Source of the DNA: DATLGB01 sp963726825
Lineage (GTDB): Bacteria; Actinomycetota; Thermoleophilia; Solirubrobacterales; Solirubrobacteraceae
Assembly (NCBI GenBank): GCA_963726825.1
Contig: CAVSDT010000001.1
Coordinates: 992,001 to 1,056,000 of the forward strand
Length of the DNA: 64,000 nt
Reading direction: 5' to 3'
Shown one piece after another: positions 16,188 through 24,840 of the stretch (positions are counted from its first letter, which is position 1; every line of letters begins with the position of its first letter). The notes under the pieces are model-generated. The model saw only the letters and a program-made list of their open reading frames with translations, was not told where the DNA came from and did no database searches. A program made the position numbers and the translations under genes.

Positions 16188-17188
16188 GGGCGCGCCGCGC
16201 CTTCGCGGCCGTCGACTCCCACACCGAGGGCATGCCGACCCGGGTCATCACGGGCGGCATGGCCGCGCTCCCGGGCGCGACGATGCTCGAGCGCAAGCGG
16301 CACTTCGAGGCCGAGCTCGACGACGTCCGGCTGCTGCTGATGCGCGAGCCGCGTGGGCACGCGGCGATGTCCGGCGCGATCCTGCAACCGCCCACCCGCG
16401 CCGACGCGGACTGGGGCGTGCTGTTCATCGAGGTCTCCGGCTGCCTGCCGATGTGCGGTCACGGGACGATCGGCGTCGCGACGGTGCTGGTGGAGACCGG
16501 GATGGTGGAGGTCACCGAGCCCGAGACGATCGTGCGCCTCGACACGCCGGCGGGGCTCGTGGTGGTGCGCGTCGCGGTCGCGGACGGGCGTGCCGTCTCG
16601 GTGACGCTGCGCAACGTCCCCGCCTTCCTCCACGCCCGCGACTGCGTGGTGGACGTCCCCGGCCTGGGGGCCGTCACCTACGACATGGCCTTCGGCGGCA
16701 ACTTCTACGCGCTGCTGCCCGCCGCGGCGGTGGGGCTGACCGTCGATCCGGCGCGCGAGGGCGAGCTGATCGACGCGGGGCTGGCCATCATCGCGGCCAT
16801 CGACGCCGCCGACCGCCCCGTCCACCCGGAGGACGACCGGATCGCCGGCTGCGCCCACGTGGTCTTCCACGCGCCGGGGGCCGACGGCGCCGACGCCGTC
16901 GCCGCGACCGCCATCCATCCGGGCTGGCTGGACCGCTCGCCGTGCGGGACGGGGACGAGCGCGCGCCTCGCGCAGCTGCACGCCCGCGGCGAGCTGGCCA
17001 TCGGCGTCCCGTTCGTCAACGAGTCGGTCATCGGGACGCGCTTCACCGGCGTCGTGGCGGCGGAGACGACGGTCGCGGGCCGGCCGGCGGTCGTCCCGGA
17101 GATCACCGGCCGCGCGTGGATCACGGGGACGGGCACCTACCTGCTCGACCCCGAGGATCCGTTCCCGGCGGGGTTCGACCTCGGATGA
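16184..17188 (+). CDS. Proline racemase family, probable 4-hydroxyproline 2-epimerase
   Basis: This 334-residue cytoplasmic enzyme belongs to the proline racemase superfamily. Both catalytic cysteines are present, Cys91 in LPMCGHGTIG and Cys254 in DRSPCGTGTSAR, so it should be a true racemase/epimerase and not a trans-3-hydroxyproline dehydratase, which has Thr at the second place. The N-terminal SHTEGMPTRVI segment is also typical. Flanking deaminase and oxidase genes point to conversion of trans-4-hydroxy-L-proline to cis-4-hydroxy-D-proline. The ATG overlaps the previous stop by four bases and the oxidase begins one base after its stop. Confidence 0.85.
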   Translation: MRARRAFAAVDSHTEGMPTRVITGGMAALPGATMLERKRHFEAELDDVRLLLMREPRGHAAMSGAILQPPTRADADWGVLFIEVSGCLPMCGHGTIGVATVLVETGMVEVTEPETIVRLDTPAGLVVVRVAVADGRAVSVTLRNVPAFLHARDCVVDVPGLGAVTYDMAFGGNFYALLPAAAVGLTVDPAREGELIDAGLAIIAAIDAADRPVHPEDDRIAGCAHVVFHAPGADGADAVAATAIHPGWLDRSPCGTGTSARLAQLHARGELAIGVPFVNESVIGTRFTGVVAAETTVAGRPAVVPEITGRAWITGTGTYLLDPEDPFPAGFDLG

Positions 17189-17189
17189 G

Positions 17190-18419
17190 GTGACCGTGCC
17201 GCGCGTGGTGATCGTCGGCGCGGGCATCGTCGGCTGCTCGGCTGCGGCCGAGCTGGTCGCCCGCGGCGCGCGGGTCACGCTGCTCGACCGCGGTGAGGTC
17301 TCGGCCGGCACGACCGGGCTGGGGGAGGGCAACGTCCTGTGCGCGGACAAGGACGCGGGGCCGGAGCTCGACCTCACCGTCGCCGGCCGGGCGCTCTACG
17401 ACGAGCTGGAGGCGCGGCTCGGCGCGGCCGCGAGGATCCGTCGCAAGGGCGCCCTGATCGTCCATCCGCTCGCCGCGACCTGGGCCGCCGAGCCGGCCCG
17501 CGCCGAGCGCCTGCGGGCGGCGGGCGTCGAGTGCGAGCTCGTCGACCCCGCCGGCGTCCGGGCGCTCGAACCGCGCCTGACCGGTGACGTGCACGGCGCC
17601 CTCCACGTCCCCGGCGACCTCCAGTGCGACCCGCAGGCGATCGCCCGCGCCCTGGCGAGGGAGGCGGCGGCCGGCGGCGCGGAGGTCCGCACGGGCGTCG
17701 AGGTCGTCGCGATCGAGGCCGGGCATGGCGCGCCGGACGCCTCCGGGGCCGCGTCCGGGCCCGGGGTCCGCACGTTGAGCACCTCTGCGGTCGCGAACGT
17801 GCGACACCCCGGACGGATCGCCGTCCGGCTCGCCGACGGCACCCGCCTGGACGCCGACGCCGTCGTCCTCGCCGCCGGACCGTGGAGCGGGCCGCTCGCC
17901 GCGTCGGCCGGCCTCCGGCTCCCGCTGCAGCCGCGCAAGGGGCAGCTGCTGCAGCTCCGGGTCGCCGAGCCCGACCCCCTGCTGCTGCGCCGCAAGGTCG
18001 TCGACGGCTCCTACCTGCTGTCGCTGACGAGCGACGCGCCCGGTGCCCAGCTCTCCACGGTGGTCGAGACGACCTGGGACGGGCACGTCGTCGTCGGCTC
18101 CAGCCGCGAGTTCACCGGCTTCGACGCCTCCGTCGACGGGGCGCTCGGGGCGACCATGCAGGCGCGCGCCGCCCGTCTGGTCCCCGCCATCGCCGACCTC
18201 CCCGTCGCGCGCGCATGGGTGGGGTTCCGGCCGTGGCTGCCCGACCACCTCCCTGCGATCGGCGCCTCCGCGCGGGTCCCCGGCCTGTTCGTGGGGACGG
18301 GGCACGAGGGCGCGGGGGTGGCGCTCGGTCCGATCACCGGCCGCGTCCTGGCGCAGGCGATCATGGGGAAGACGCCGGTGCTCGACCTCGCGCCGTTCGC
18401 CCCCGACCGCTTCAGTTGA
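17190..18419 (+). CDS. FAD-dependent D-amino-acid oxidase, probable D-hydroxyproline oxidase
   Basis: This 409-residue flavoprotein of the DAO family starts with VVIVGAGIVGCSAAAELVARG, carries the ADAVVLAAGPWS strand and ends with GLFVGTGHEGAGVALGP, which closes the FAD site. It should oxidise cis-4-hydroxy-D-proline to pyrroline-4-hydroxy-2-carboxylate for the DapA-type enzyme two genes upstream. Between VEVVAIEAG and IAVRLADGTRL, where relatives have a short loop, there are about 25 extra residues encoded by a 52-bp palindrome (17761-17812) and flanks. The frame stays open, so the enzyme may tolerate the insert in a surface loop. The final dehydrogenase of the pathway is not in this window. 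Confidence 0.85.
   Translation: MTVPRVVIVGAGIVGCSAAAELVARGARVTLLDRGEVSAGTTGLGEGNVLCADKDAGPELDLTVAGRALYDELEARLGAAARIRRKGALIVHPLAATWAAEPARAERLRAAGVECELVDPAGVRALEPRLTGDVHGALHVPGDLQCDPQAIARALAREAAAGGAEVRTGVEVVAIEAGHGAPDASGAASGPGVRTLSTSAVANVRHPGRIAVRLADGTRLDADAVVLAAGPWSGPLAASAGLRLPLQPRKGQLLQLRVAEPDPLLLRRKVVDGSYLLSLTSDAPGAQLSTVVETTWDGHVVVGSSREFTGFDASVDGALGATMQARAARLVPAIADLPVARAWVGFRPWLPDHLPAIGASARVPGLFVGTGHEGAGVALGPITGRVLAQAIMGKTPVLDLAPFAPDRFS
17761..17812. repeat. 52-bp imperfect palindrome inside the oxidase gene
   Basis: Outer arms CCGGGGT/ACCCCGG and inner arms GCACGTT/AACGTGC pair around a 19-base centre with a small unpaired bulge (2 against 3 bases). It encodes residues absent from the usual oxidase fold. 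Its size and nested-dyad plan resemble the 54-bp element elsewhere in the window, but the sequence is different. Confidence 0.6.
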
Positions 18420-18443
18420 CGCACCGCGCCTCGGCCGACTTCG

Positions 18444-18449
18444 TACGGT
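18444..18449 (+). promoter_or_regulatory. -10 box of the DUF305 gene
   Basis: TACGGT lies 8 nt before the ATG at 18458. Confidence 0.35.
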
Positions 18450-18457
18450 GAGAGGCG

Positions 18458-18982
18458 ATGCGCCCGCCCGCCCTGCTCGCCCTCCTCGTCCTCGTCGCCC
18501 TCACGGGCTGCGGCGGCGGGAGGACCACCCCCGCCCCGGGGAACGCGACCGACCGCGCCTTCGTGGCGGCCATGATCCCCCACCACGAGTCAGCGCTGCA
18601 GATGGCCGACGTCGGCCGCGCCCGGGCCGAGAGCCCGTTCGTGGCCCAGCTCGCGACGGACATCATCCGCACCCAGCGCAGCGAGATCGCGACCCTGCGC
18701 GCGGAGGACGCGAGACTCGCCCGGGCGGGCGTCCGACGCGGCAGCCTGGACGTCGCGGCGCACGACCCCTCGATGGGCGACGACGTCGCCACCCTGCGCG
18801 GGGCCCAGCCGTTCGACCCCGTGTTCCTTCGCCTCATGATCCCGCACCACGAGGGCGCGCTGGCGATCGCCAAGGCCGAGATCGCCAACGGCCGGGACCC
18901 GGCGCTCAAGCGCCTGGCCGAGCAGGTCATCGCCGGCCAGGCCGGCGAGATCCGCGCGATGCGCGGACGCCTGCTCGACTGA
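18458..18982 (+). CDS. DUF305 lipoprotein
   Basis: This 174-residue protein opens with a lipoprotein signal (ALLALLVLVALTGCGGG, lipidated Cys near residue 20). It then carries two copies of the DUF305 hallmark, MIPHHESAL and MIPHHEGAL, on predicted helices. The paired His-His-Glu motifs suggest a metal-binding four-helix bundle outside the membrane, and family members are often found with copper or other metal genes, although none is adjacent here. It is a single-gene unit after the oxidase operon. Confidence 0.85.
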   Translation: MRPPALLALLVLVALTGCGGGRTTPAPGNATDRAFVAAMIPHHESALQMADVGRARAESPFVAQLATDIIRTQRSEIATLRAEDARLARAGVRRGSLDVAAHDPSMGDDVATLRGAQPFDPVFLRLMIPHHEGALAIAKAEIANGRDPALKRLAEQVIAGQAGEIRAMRGRLLD

Positions 18983-18991
18983 CGACGTCGG

Positions 18992-18997
18992 TAGCGT
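18992..18997 (+). promoter_or_regulatory. -10 box of the amidohydrolase gene
   Basis: TAGCGT lies 8 nt before the ATG at 19006. Confidence 0.35.
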
Positions 18998-19005
18998 CCC
19001 GGCCG

Positions 19006-19821
19006 ATGACGGTCGACGCATGGATGCAGCACCCGACGGTCCGCTTCTCCCAGCAGCCGATGTTCGCGTCGCTGCGGCGCTGGACGGGACAGGCTGCGCT
19101 CACGGAGGAGCTGCCGATCGCGGCGACCGTCGCCGCGATGGACGCCGCTGGGATCGACTTCGGCCTTCTGAGCGCGTGGCACGCCCCGGGCGCCGGTCCG
19201 CTGATCGCCAACGACGAGGTCGCCGGCTGGGTCGCCGCCCATCCCAGCCGCTTCGCGGGCCTCGCCGCGGTGGACGTCGCTCGGCCGATGGACGCGGTCC
19301 GCACGCTGCGCCACTGCGTCACCGAGCTCGGGTTCAAGGGCCTGCGGATCCTGCCCTGGCTGTGGGAGGTCCCGCCGACCGACCGGCGCTTCTACCCGCT
19401 CTACGCGGCCTGCGTCGAGCTCGGCGTGCCCGTCTGCACGCAGGTCGGGCACACCGGCCCGCTGATGCCCTCCGAGCCCGGCCGGCCGATCCCCTACATC
19501 GATCAGGTCGCGATCGACTTCCCCGAGCTGACGATCGTGTGCGGGCACGTCGGGTACCCGTGGACGACCGAGATGGTGGCGGTCGCCCGCAAGCACGAGC
19601 ACGTCGTCATCGACACGTCGGCGTACACGGCCGAGCGCTATCCGCCCGAGCTCGTGGACTACCTGCGCTCGGGCTCCGGTCGTCACGAGGTGCTGTTCGG
19701 GACCAACTACCCGATGGTGCTCGGCACCCAGGCGCTGGCCGGGTTGGACGCGCTCGACCTCGACGCCGAGACGCGCGAGCTGTTCCTCGACTCCAACGCC
19801 CGGCGGATCTTCAGGCTGTAG
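19006..19821 (+). CDS. Amidohydrolase-2 family protein (ACMSD-like barrel)
   Basis: The 271-residue protein fits the TIM-barrel amidohydrolase_2 family, which includes metal-dependent decarboxylases and lactonases. Visible family segments are DAWMQHPTVRF at the start, GFKGLRILPWLW, CTQVGHTGPL, IVCGHVGYPW and the terminal SNARRIFRL. The usual metal-binding Asp of the FGSDYP motif is Asn here (FGTNYPM), and the N-terminal HxH is replaced by MQHP, so it may be a non-standard or metal-poor member. It has no clear pathway partner and converges on the UbiB gene with an 11-base overlap. Confidence 0.75.
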   Translation: MTVDAWMQHPTVRFSQQPMFASLRRWTGQAALTEELPIAATVAAMDAAGIDFGLLSAWHAPGAGPLIANDEVAGWVAAHPSRFAGLAAVDVARPMDAVRTLRHCVTELGFKGLRILPWLWEVPPTDRRFYPLYAACVELGVPVCTQVGHTGPLMPSEPGRPIPYIDQVAIDFPELTIVCGHVGYPWTTEMVAVARKHEHVVIDTSAYTAERYPPELVDYLRSGSGRHEVLFGTNYPMVLGTQALAGLDALDLDAETRELFLDSNARRIFRL

Positions 19822-21367
19822 CCGCCATCGAGACGAGCTCGTCGCCGTAGCGGTCGGAGAAGTACGCCATCGTCGGCCCCAGCAGGGCGAGCAGGTCCGC
19901 CTCGGGGGCGACGTTGGCCGCCAGCGCGCTGAGGTAGAGGACGTTCTTGAAGAACAGCACGAGCTCCGTCGGCAGCTCGAAGCCCTGGGCGGCCAGCAGC
20001 CGCAGGACGCTCCCGAGATGCGTGCCGAGCGCGTCGAACGCGACGCCGCCGGCGGGCAGGGCGTCGAGCTCGACCTGCAGCGCCGCGGCGAGCGCGTCCC
20101 GGTCCGCGTGGTCGGGCAGCGCACCGAAGCGGTCGAGCGCCTCGACCTGGCCGGCCGCGTCCATCGTCGCGAACGCGAGGAGGAAGCGGACGAGCCCACT
20201 GCGCTCGCGGGCGCTGAGGCGGCCGCAGATGCCGAAGTCGACGAGGGAGAAGCGGTCACCGCCGTCGACGAGCACGTTGCCGGCGTGCATGTCGCCGTGG
20301 AAGAGCCCGTGCACGAGGGTGCCCTCGAGGACTCCGCGGACGGCCAGGTGCAGGAGCGCCTCGCCGTCGAGGTCGGCGCCGAACTCCGCGGCTGCGCGGC
20401 TGGCTGACACGCCGGGGACGGCCTCCATCACGAGCACCCGCTCCGTGACGAGGCCCGGGATCGGCCGCGGGATCGTGCAGCCCTGGCCGTCGGTGGCGTG
20501 GAAGGCGGCGCCGAGCTCGACCATGTTGAGCGCCTCGAGGCGCAGGTCGAGCTCCTGCAGCGACAGCCGCGCGAACAGCGCGACGAAGCCCGGGAGGTTG
20601 GCCACCCGCGTCGCCGGCTGCCACTTGTGCAGGGCGGCGGCGACGATCGCCAGCGCCTCGATGTCGGCCGCGAAGCGCTTGCGCAGACCGGGGCGGCGGA
20701 CCTTCACGACGACGGGCGTGCCGTCGCCGAGCCGGGCGTGGTGGACCTGGCCGATCGACGCGGCGGCGAATGGCTCGGGCTCGACGTCGACGAGGCCACC
20801 GTGGTCCTCGCCGAGCTCGCGCTCCAGCACGCCCAGCGCCACGCCGGGCGGGAGCGGCGGCACCCGGTCGCGACACCAGCCGAACGCCTGCACCCACTCC
20901 TCGGGCAGCAGGCCGTCGGCGGAGGCGATGAACTGGCCGAGCTTGACGTAGGCGGGCCCGCCGGCGCGGACGAGCTGCTCCGCGCTGCGGACGGATCCGA
21001 GGCCCGCGCGCCGCGGGCCGACGGGCGCGCCGAACGCCGCGGCCGCGGCGGTCAGCAGGCCGGCGAGCGCGTCGTCGGGGCGGGCGTCCGCCGCGCGGCC
21101 GAAGCGCCCGGAAGCGGCCCCGAGCAGCGCGAAGGGGAGGTCGGGCGCGGCCTGGGCCGCGGCCCGCCAGCCGGTGGAGGCCAGCGTGGCCACGGTGTCC
21201 ACCCACAGGCGCGGGCGCGCGAGGCGCGTGGCCTCGTGGTCGAGGTCGTCGCGGACCCGTCCGAGCTCACGCTGCCAGGACGCGGCGGCGGCGGGAAGGC
21301 CGGGCCGTCCGGCGACCCAGGCGGAGTCGGCGACGGTGCGGCGGGGATCGGGCAGCGGTGCATCCAT
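19811..21367 (-). CDS. ABC1/AarF (UbiB) family atypical kinase
   Basis: This 518-residue member of the UbiB atypical kinase-like family keeps the signature residues: YVKLGQFIASADGLLP (KxGQ), ASIGQVHHARL, VVVKVRRPG with the ATP-site Lys, HGDMHAGNVLV and LVDFGICG. In other organisms such proteins support quinone synthesis or lipid homeostasis at the membrane. A hydrophobic region near the C-terminus (ELVLFFKNVLYLSALA) may touch the membrane. It is followed on the same strand by no close gene; the wax-ester synthase lies upstream (21438-22877). The start at 21367 has a TAGCAT box nine bases before it. Confidence 0.87.
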   Translation of the reverse strand: MDAPLPDPRRTVADSAWVAGRPGLPAAAASWQRELGRVRDDLDHEATRLARPRLWVDTVATLASTGWRAAAQAAPDLPFALLGAASGRFGRAADARPDDALAGLLTAAAAAFGAPVGPRRAGLGSVRSAEQLVRAGGPAYVKLGQFIASADGLLPEEWVQAFGWCRDRVPPLPPGVALGVLERELGEDHGGLVDVEPEPFAAASIGQVHHARLGDGTPVVVKVRRPGLRKRFAADIEALAIVAAALHKWQPATRVANLPGFVALFARLSLQELDLRLEALNMVELGAAFHATDGQGCTIPRPIPGLVTERVLVMEAVPGVSASRAAAEFGADLDGEALLHLAVRGVLEGTLVHGLFHGDMHAGNVLVDGGDRFSLVDFGICGRLSARERSGLVRFLLAFATMDAAGQVEALDRFGALPDHADRDALAAALQVELDALPAGGVAFDALGTHLGSVLRLLAAQGFELPTELVLFFKNVLYLSALAANVAPEADLLALLGPTMAYFSDRYGDELVSMAATA

Positions 21368-21437
21368 CGTCAGGCGATGCTACACCGATCAGTGTCACGT
21401 CTACGTGTGCAGGGTCACGGTGCGAACACGCCCCGGG

Positions 21438-22877
21438 TCAGCGCGAACGGCCCCGCCGGCGGGCCTTGCGGGCCTCCGTCCGCTCTGCGCGGTCGGCGGC
21501 CGCGCGCAGCTCGGCGAGCGCCCCGTGGATGCCCTCTGCGACGACGTCGAGGTCCGGCAGGGCGTCGTAGTCGCCGAGGAGGCCGAAGTCCATGTGGCCG
21601 TCGTAGGAGAGGATCGCCACGGCGAGGGCGCGGTCGCCGGCGAGGAACGGCACCGGGATCACCGTCTGCATGCGGCGCCCCAGCATGTACAGGGGCAGCT
21701 GCGGGCCGGGCACGTTCGTGACCAGCAGGTTGTACATCCGGCTCGCGAACTGCAGCCGCGAGGCCTGGGCGACGAGGCCGGCCGGGGCGAGGTCCTGCGC
21801 GGTCGCGATCGCCTTCGCACCGAGCGCCTGCTTGGAGTCCTTCAGGCCGCCCATGACCTCGCGGACGCGGGCGAGCCGCGCCACGGGGTCGGCGATCTGC
21901 ACCGGCAGCGGGGCCATCATCACCGTGATGGCGTTGCCGGCGTGGCGGGAGGACTCGTCGCGCACGGAGACCGGAACGCACGCCTTCAGCTCGAGGGCAC
22001 TCGGCTCCTCCCCGCGGTGGCGCAGGAAGTGGGCGAGGCCGCCGGCGACCGCGGCGAGCACGACGTCGTTGACCGTCCCCCCGAGCACGGTCTTGATCGC
22101 CTTCAGCTCCGAGAGCTCCGCGCGCACGACGGCGATCCGCCGGTGCGAGCCGGGCGCCACGTTGAACGGGGTCGGCGACGGCGGGTCCAGCGCGGTCCTG
22201 GCGACCGCGCCGATCCCCTCGGCGACCTCGCGCACGCGGCTGCCGAATCGGCGCGGGTCCGCGACCTCGGCCACCGCGCCCGTCGCGAGCCCGGACGCGC
22301 GGCGCACCGCCCCGCGCACGCCGAGCGCCGCGAGCTGGACGCCGGTCGGCTCGGGCTGGGGCACCCACGGATCCGCCGGTGGGCGCGGCGTGCCCTCCGG
22401 GGAGAGGTCGAGCAGGACGCCGGAGATGTCGATCCCGCCGACGCCGTCCACGAGCGCGTGGTGGCTCTTGGAGACGAGGGCCCAGCCGCCGGCGTCGAGC
22501 CCTTCGACCACCCACAGCTCCCACAGGGGCTTGTCGCGGTCCAGCGGCACGGAGAACACGTGCGAGGCGTGGGTCAGCAGCGCCTCCTCGCCGCCCGGCT
22601 TGGGCAGCCCGGTGTGGCGCAGGTGGTAGCCGAGGTTGAACGTCGGATCGTCGATCCAGACGGGCAGGCCGGACTGGAGCGGCGGGTGGGCGAGCTTCTG
22701 CCGGTAGCGCGGGACGAGGTGCAGGCGCGACTGGACGTGCGCGCGGATCTCCTCGAACGGCGGCGGTGGCCCGTCGAGCACCACCACGCCACCGATGTGC
22801 ATGTGCGTCGTGGGGCTCTCCTGCGCGAGGAAGCCGACGTCCACGGCGGAGAGCCGGTCGAGGTGCTGCTGCGCCAT
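21438..22877 (-). CDS. Wax ester synthase/diacylglycerol O-acyltransferase (WS/DGAT)
   Basis: This 479-residue acyltransferase transfers fatty acyl groups from acyl-CoA to alcohols or diacylglycerol to make storage lipids. It has the N-terminal LSAVDVGFLAQESPTTHMHIGG segment, the active-site SHHALVDGVGG (HHxxxDG), the NDVVLAAVAGGLAHFL segment and the C-terminal NVPGPQLPLYMLG motif, all standard for the family. The tail is basic (ARKARRRGRSR). Start chosen at 22877 because an ATG there follows a leaderless-type -10 box and the domain begins at once. Such enzymes are frequent in actinobacteria that store triacylglycerol. Confidence 0.92.
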   Translation of the reverse strand: MAQQHLDRLSAVDVGFLAQESPTTHMHIGGVVVLDGPPPPFEEIRAHVQSRLHLVPRYRQKLAHPPLQSGLPVWIDDPTFNLGYHLRHTGLPKPGGEEALLTHASHVFSVPLDRDKPLWELWVVEGLDAGGWALVSKSHHALVDGVGGIDISGVLLDLSPEGTPRPPADPWVPQPEPTGVQLAALGVRGAVRRASGLATGAVAEVADPRRFGSRVREVAEGIGAVARTALDPPSPTPFNVAPGSHRRIAVVRAELSELKAIKTVLGGTVNDVVLAAVAGGLAHFLRHRGEEPSALELKACVPVSVRDESSRHAGNAITVMMAPLPVQIADPVARLARVREVMGGLKDSKQALGAKAIATAQDLAPAGLVAQASRLQFASRMYNLLVTNVPGPQLPLYMLGRRMQTVIPVPFLAGDRALAVAILSYDGHMDFGLLGDYDALPDLDVVAEGIHGALAELRAAADRAERTEARKARRRGRSR

Positions 22878-22884
22878 GTCGTTG

Positions 22885-22890
22885 ACCTTA
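22885..22890 (-). promoter_or_regulatory. -10 box of the WS/DGAT gene
   Basis: On the minus strand TAAGGT lies 7 nt before the ATG at 22877. Confidence 0.4.
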
Positions 22891-22947
22891 CGTCCGCGGC
22901 GGACACCACGTCCAGACCGCCACGGCACGCTGACGCCGCCGCCGGGA

Positions 22948-22953
22948 TAGGGT
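22948..22953 (+). promoter_or_regulatory. -10 box of the RNase D gene
   Basis: TAGGGT lies 8 nt before the ATG at 22962, divergent from the WS/DGAT promoter about 60 bases away. Confidence 0.4.
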
Positions 22954-22961
22954 CCGCGGCG

Positions 22962-24113
22962 ATGGCGGCCCCAGACACCCAGGCGATCGCGGAGCGGGCC
23001 CGGGCGCAGGGCCGCTTCGGCATCGACACCGAGTTCCTCCCGGAGGGCCGCTACCGCCCGCTGCTGTGCCTCGTGCAGATCGTGGTCGGCGACGAGATCA
23101 CCCTCCTGGACCCGCTCGCCGGCGACCCGTGGGACCCGCAGCCGCTGGCCGGGCTGCTGGCCGACCCCGACGTCGAGGTCGTCCTCCACGCGGGGCGCCA
23201 GGACGTCGCCATCCTGCGGCGCGAGTGGCACACGGAGATCACGAACGTCTTCGACACCCAGGTCGCCGCGGGCTTCGCCGGCTTCTCCGCCCAGGCCGGC
23301 TACCTCGGGCTGCTCCACGACGTGCTGCGCATCCGCGTCAAGAAGTCCGCGAGCTTCACGCGCTGGGACAAGCGACCGCTCACCGACGAGCAGCTGCACT
23401 ACGCCGCCGAGGACGTCGAGCACCTGCTCGCGCTCACCGACGAGCTCCAGGCGCGACTGACCGACCGCGAGCGCCTCGGCTGGGCCCGCGAGGAGTGCCA
23501 GCCGATCGCCGACGCGACCGACGAGCGCGACCCCGACCAGGTGTGGCGCCGCCTCCCGCGCAACGGCTCGCTGGACCCGCAGGAGCGGGCCGTCGCCCGC
23601 GAGCTCGCCGCCTGGCGCGAGCGCACCGCCGAGCAGGAGGACCGCCCCGTCGGCTCCGTGCTGCGCGACCCGTCCGTCGTCGAGCTCGCCAAGCGTCAGC
23701 CGCTGGACCGCGGCGCCCTCGGCAACGTCCGCGGGGTCACCCCCGACGTCGTGCGCCGCCGCGGCAAGGAGCTCATCGCCGCGATCGAGCGCGGCCGCGA
23801 GGCGGATCCGATCACGCTCGAGGCGTCCGAGCGCCTCAGCACGGAGTCCGGGGACGGGCCCGTGATCGCGCTCGCCGAGTCCTTCGTGCGCGCCAAGGCC
23901 CTCGAGTCCGGTCTCGCGTACGAGCTGATCGCCGCCCGCGCCGACCTGTCGCCGATCGTCGTGGCGGCGCGCCGCGGCCTCGACCCGCCGGACGTGCGCA
24001 CGCTGCGCGGCTGGCGCGGGGAGCTCGTGGGGGAGGACCTCGCCCGGCTGCTGGCCGGCGAGGTGACCCTGCGTGTCGACGGCGGCCGGGTCGCCGCCGA
24101 CGACGGGGCCTGA
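22962..24113 (+). CDS. rnd: Ribonuclease D
   Basis: This 383-residue exonuclease trims 3' ends of tRNA precursors and other RNA. The DEDDy nuclease fold is visible: GIDTEFLPEGRYRPLLCLVQI (first acidic motif), VVLHAGRQDVAILRR (second), and HYAAEDVEHLLALTDEL (third, with Tyr). An HRDC domain follows from about residue 205 (ERAVARELAAWRERTAEQEDRPVG, DPSVVELAKRQP). Length and domain order match RNase D. It stands alone between a divergent lipid gene and a small hypothetical gene. Confidence 0.9.
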   Translation: MAAPDTQAIAERARAQGRFGIDTEFLPEGRYRPLLCLVQIVVGDEITLLDPLAGDPWDPQPLAGLLADPDVEVVLHAGRQDVAILRREWHTEITNVFDTQVAAGFAGFSAQAGYLGLLHDVLRIRVKKSASFTRWDKRPLTDEQLHYAAEDVEHLLALTDELQARLTDRERLGWAREECQPIADATDERDPDQVWRRLPRNGSLDPQERAVARELAAWRERTAEQEDRPVGSVLRDPSVVELAKRQPLDRGALGNVRGVTPDVVRRRGKELIAAIERGREADPITLEASERLSTESGDGPVIALAESFVRAKALESGLAYELIAARADLSPIVVAARRGLDPPDVRTLRGWRGELVGEDLARLLAGEVTLRVDGGRVAADDGA

Positions 24114-24159
24114 GCCCGCCACATCCGACCTCGGGCGCCCCGACGCTCGCCGCAGGACG

Positions 24160-24165
24160 TAGATT
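24160..24165 (+). promoter_or_regulatory. -10 box of the hypothetical gene at 24173
   Basis: TAGATT lies 7 nt before the GTG at 24173, which decides the start of that gene. Confidence 0.4.
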
Positions 24166-24172
24166 CCGGTCC

Positions 24173-24787
24173 GTGACCTGGGGAGCGTCACCCCACGCGC
24201 TGGTCCTCGAGCGCGGACGACACACGTCGCCCGGCGACGGCGCCTGCGTGATGGAGCTCGCGTCGATGCTCGCGGGTGAGCGCTTCAGCGATCGTCCCCG
24301 CTGCGTGGACCCCGTGCTGGCCGCCTTCATGCGCGACCTCAACGACGCCATGGGCGAGGTGAGCCGGCAGCGGCTGAAGCCCTACGCGCCGCTCGTGATC
24401 GGCACCGCCGGCGACCGCGCGGCCCGCCGCGCGCGGCGCGACCGCTGCCTCGCCTTCGCCGCCGGCCGCCGGATCGGCGCCGGCGGGCCGCCGCGGCTCG
24501 CGCGCCTGCGCGTGCTTGCGGCCGTCGGCGTCGCCGGGGCGATCCGGCTCGACCGCGGCGCCGCCCAGTGGGCCGTGCGCGCCCTCGGCCGCCGGGGCGT
24601 GGAGCCGAACGGCTTCGCTCTGCTGGAGGCCCTGATCGACGACGGCCGCCCGCTTCCCACGCCGCCCCCCACCCCGCCAGCGCCCACCGACCACGTCATG
24701 GCCGGATCGGCGGGCACCGGGACCGATCCAGCGCCGCTCGGAGCTGGGACGCAGGGCGACGCGCGCCCGCCGCTCGTCACGGCCTAG
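24173..24787 (+). CDS. Hypothetical protein, actinobacterial MELASMLAGE-type family
   Basis: I do not recognise a function. The 204-residue product has no signal peptide or membrane segment. The N-terminal half contains a motif-like block (DGACVMELASMLAGERFSD and CVDPVLAAFMRDLNDAMGE) that I associate with small uncharacterised actinobacterial proteins; the last 45 residues are Pro/Gly-rich and probably disordered. The start is GTG 24173, supported by the TAGATT box. It could be a small cytoplasmic helical protein; nothing in the neighbourhood (RNase D, a secreted protease-like protein) explains it. Confidence 0.6.
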   Translation: MTWGASPHALVLERGRHTSPGDGACVMELASMLAGERFSDRPRCVDPVLAAFMRDLNDAMGEVSRQRLKPYAPLVIGTAGDRAARRARRDRCLAFAAGRRIGAGGPPRLARLRVLAAVGVAGAIRLDRGAAQWAVRALGRRGVEPNGFALLEALIDDGRPLPTPPPTPPAPTDHVMAGSAGTGTDPAPLGAGTQGDARPPLVTA

Positions 24788-24840
24788 AACGGCCGTCCGG
24801 AGAAGTCCCACGGCCCGACCGGGGTCCGGTAGAAGGCGGC

